DNA of 16,501 bases from Planctomycetota bacterium (GTDB lineage: Bacteria > Planctomycetota > Phycisphaerae > WQYP01). The stretch's first letter is position 1. Each line of letters begins with the position of its first letter. The notes under the pieces are model-generated. The model was not told the DNA's origin and ran no database searches. It was given only the letters and a program-made list of their open reading frames with translations. This document shows positions 15,659-16,501 of this stretch, one piece after another. Position numbers and translations under genes: made by a program. Location of the stretch: the NCBI GenBank assembly GCA_021809365.1, contig JAKBAC010000069.1, forward strand, positions 1-16,501, in the 5' to 3' direction.

Positions 15659-15708
15659 CAAGTTAGGGGGGCAAGGTGCTCAAGTTAGGAGGGCAAGGTG
15701 CTCAAGTT
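15659..15708. repeat. 22-bp tandem repeat, 2.3 copies
   Basis: Copies at 15659-15680 and 15681-15702 differ at one base (the G or A in CAAGTTAGGRGGG), and a partial third copy, CAAGTT, follows. CAAGGTGC recurs at 15748-15755. Confidence 0.75.
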
Positions 15709-15807
15709 GAGCATGTGGATGGGAGCGTTGATTTTAGCGGGTTTGGTTCAAGGTGCCCCAGATGCTCAAGATGTTTTTGGCCCCCATCGGGGGGCGGCAT
15801 TCAGCAT

Positions 15808-15843
<36 letters not shown>

Positions 15844-16060
15844 TAGAAGACTTTTTGGGCGCGGAATGGGCGCGGGCTGTTGGCTACAACGAACAACGAA
15901 ACGCTGCGCTTAACGAGCAACGAGCAACGGGTTTCTGTTCAGGATTCTTTTCCGCGATCACTGTGGCGGCATGTTATTTACTTGTCAAATCCCGGCGGAC
16001 CGGGATGCGGCACTTATGCCGTGGAGAGGCTATAGGGGGCGGCGGGGGAGGGTAATGGCG

Positions 16061-16123
<63 letters not shown>

Positions 16124-16225
16124 TAGGGAAGCTGCAAGGGGAATTGCCGGCGGTTGCCGGGCGCGGAGCAGGCGAGCAGTAGAGAGTTGAGCTGTCGCGG
16201 CGGCGACGACAACGACGGTATTTAC

Positions 16226-16265
16226 CACAACGACACAACGACACAACGACACAACGACACAAAGA
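16226..16265. repeat. octamer array CACAACGA, four perfect copies plus one variant
   Basis: CACAACGA is repeated at 16226, 16234, 16242 and 16250, and CACAAAGA follows at 16258-16265. The array is preceded by TATTTAC, which recurs at 16330-16336. Confidence 0.9.
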
Positions 16266-16326
16266 TACGACGATGGAACGACGGTTAGCCACAAGTCACA
16301 GAGGTCACAGAGGTTGGGATACGACG

Positions 16327-16469
16327 ACGATATTTACCACGAGGTAGCGGCGGCGGCCGCAGAGCAGGAGAAGCAGAGAGTTGACAGTAGAGCACATAAG
16401 GCTGGAACTCAAGAAATGCTGTCGCAAGATGAGGCAACCCCTGCGGTCTACTTTCTATTTTCTACTTTC
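16327..16469 (-). repeat. dispersed intergenic repeat, copy B (inverted relative to copy A)
   Basis: Read on the - strand this matches copy A at 9225-9421. The 36-bp core at 16418-16453 has two mismatches, with TGCTCTACTGT, CAACTCT, CTGCTCTG and GCCGCCGCCGC following in the same order. It lacks the central TGCTCT repeats and palindrome of copy A and may extend beyond the window. Confidence 0.7.
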
Positions 16470-16501
16470 AAGGTGCCGCTGCGGCGGCTGGAGCAGGAGA
16501 T

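Overview
The window looks like a piece of chromosome from a free-living, fairly GC-rich Gram-negative-type bacterium. A motile member of the Planctomycetota (Phycisphaerae-like) would fit. The clues are a FliA/WhiG-type sigma factor, a lipoprotein FKBP, a PspA protein next to tandem YbjQ-like proteins, and a repeat-rich spacer. This is inference: there is no rRNA or other phylogenetic marker, and no tRNA, CRISPR array, transposase or phage gene was seen.

Layout. (1) 186-1538 (+): a family 2 glycosyltransferase fused to a membrane DUF2062 domain. (2) 1603-4681 (-): in transcription order, an M29 metallo-aminopeptidase, an FKBP prolyl isomerase lipoprotein, a possible small ORF, and a sigma-28-type factor. 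(3) 5094-8248 (+): a 128-residue protein of unknown function behind a good sigma-70 promoter, then a second sigma-70 promoter and a tight operon of two proteins with duplicated YbjQ-like domains plus a PspA/IM30 coiled-coil protein. (4) 8263-10099 (-): a TlpA-like exported thioredoxin and an unrecognised zinc-ribbon protein, separated by a spacer with a dispersed repeat and a 20-bp perfect palindrome. (5) 10343-12862 (+): a Cu(+)-type P1B ATPase with a YHS domain and two CPMxPE metal-binding modules, beginning at a non-ATG codon. (6) 12932-15512 (-): purM, then a four-domain ribosomal-S1-like protein with its own apparent promoter. (7) 15513-16501: about 1 kb without a credible gene, built of short tandem repeats and an inverted copy of the repeat seen near 9.3 kb.

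The housekeeping parts (purM, S1, FKBP, aminopeptidase, sigma factor) are ordinary. The most promising candidate for an undescribed system is 5094-8248. PspA is a membrane-remodelling, envelope-stress protein. Here it is co-transcribed with four YbjQ-like domains, three of which carry a G-(S/N)-C-x-Y-H motif, and sits next to a small soluble protein. Metal- or redox-linked envelope maintenance is a reasonable hypothesis, and nothing in the sequence proves it. The repeat family shared by 9.2-9.4 kb and 16.3-16.5 kb is the second item worth following.
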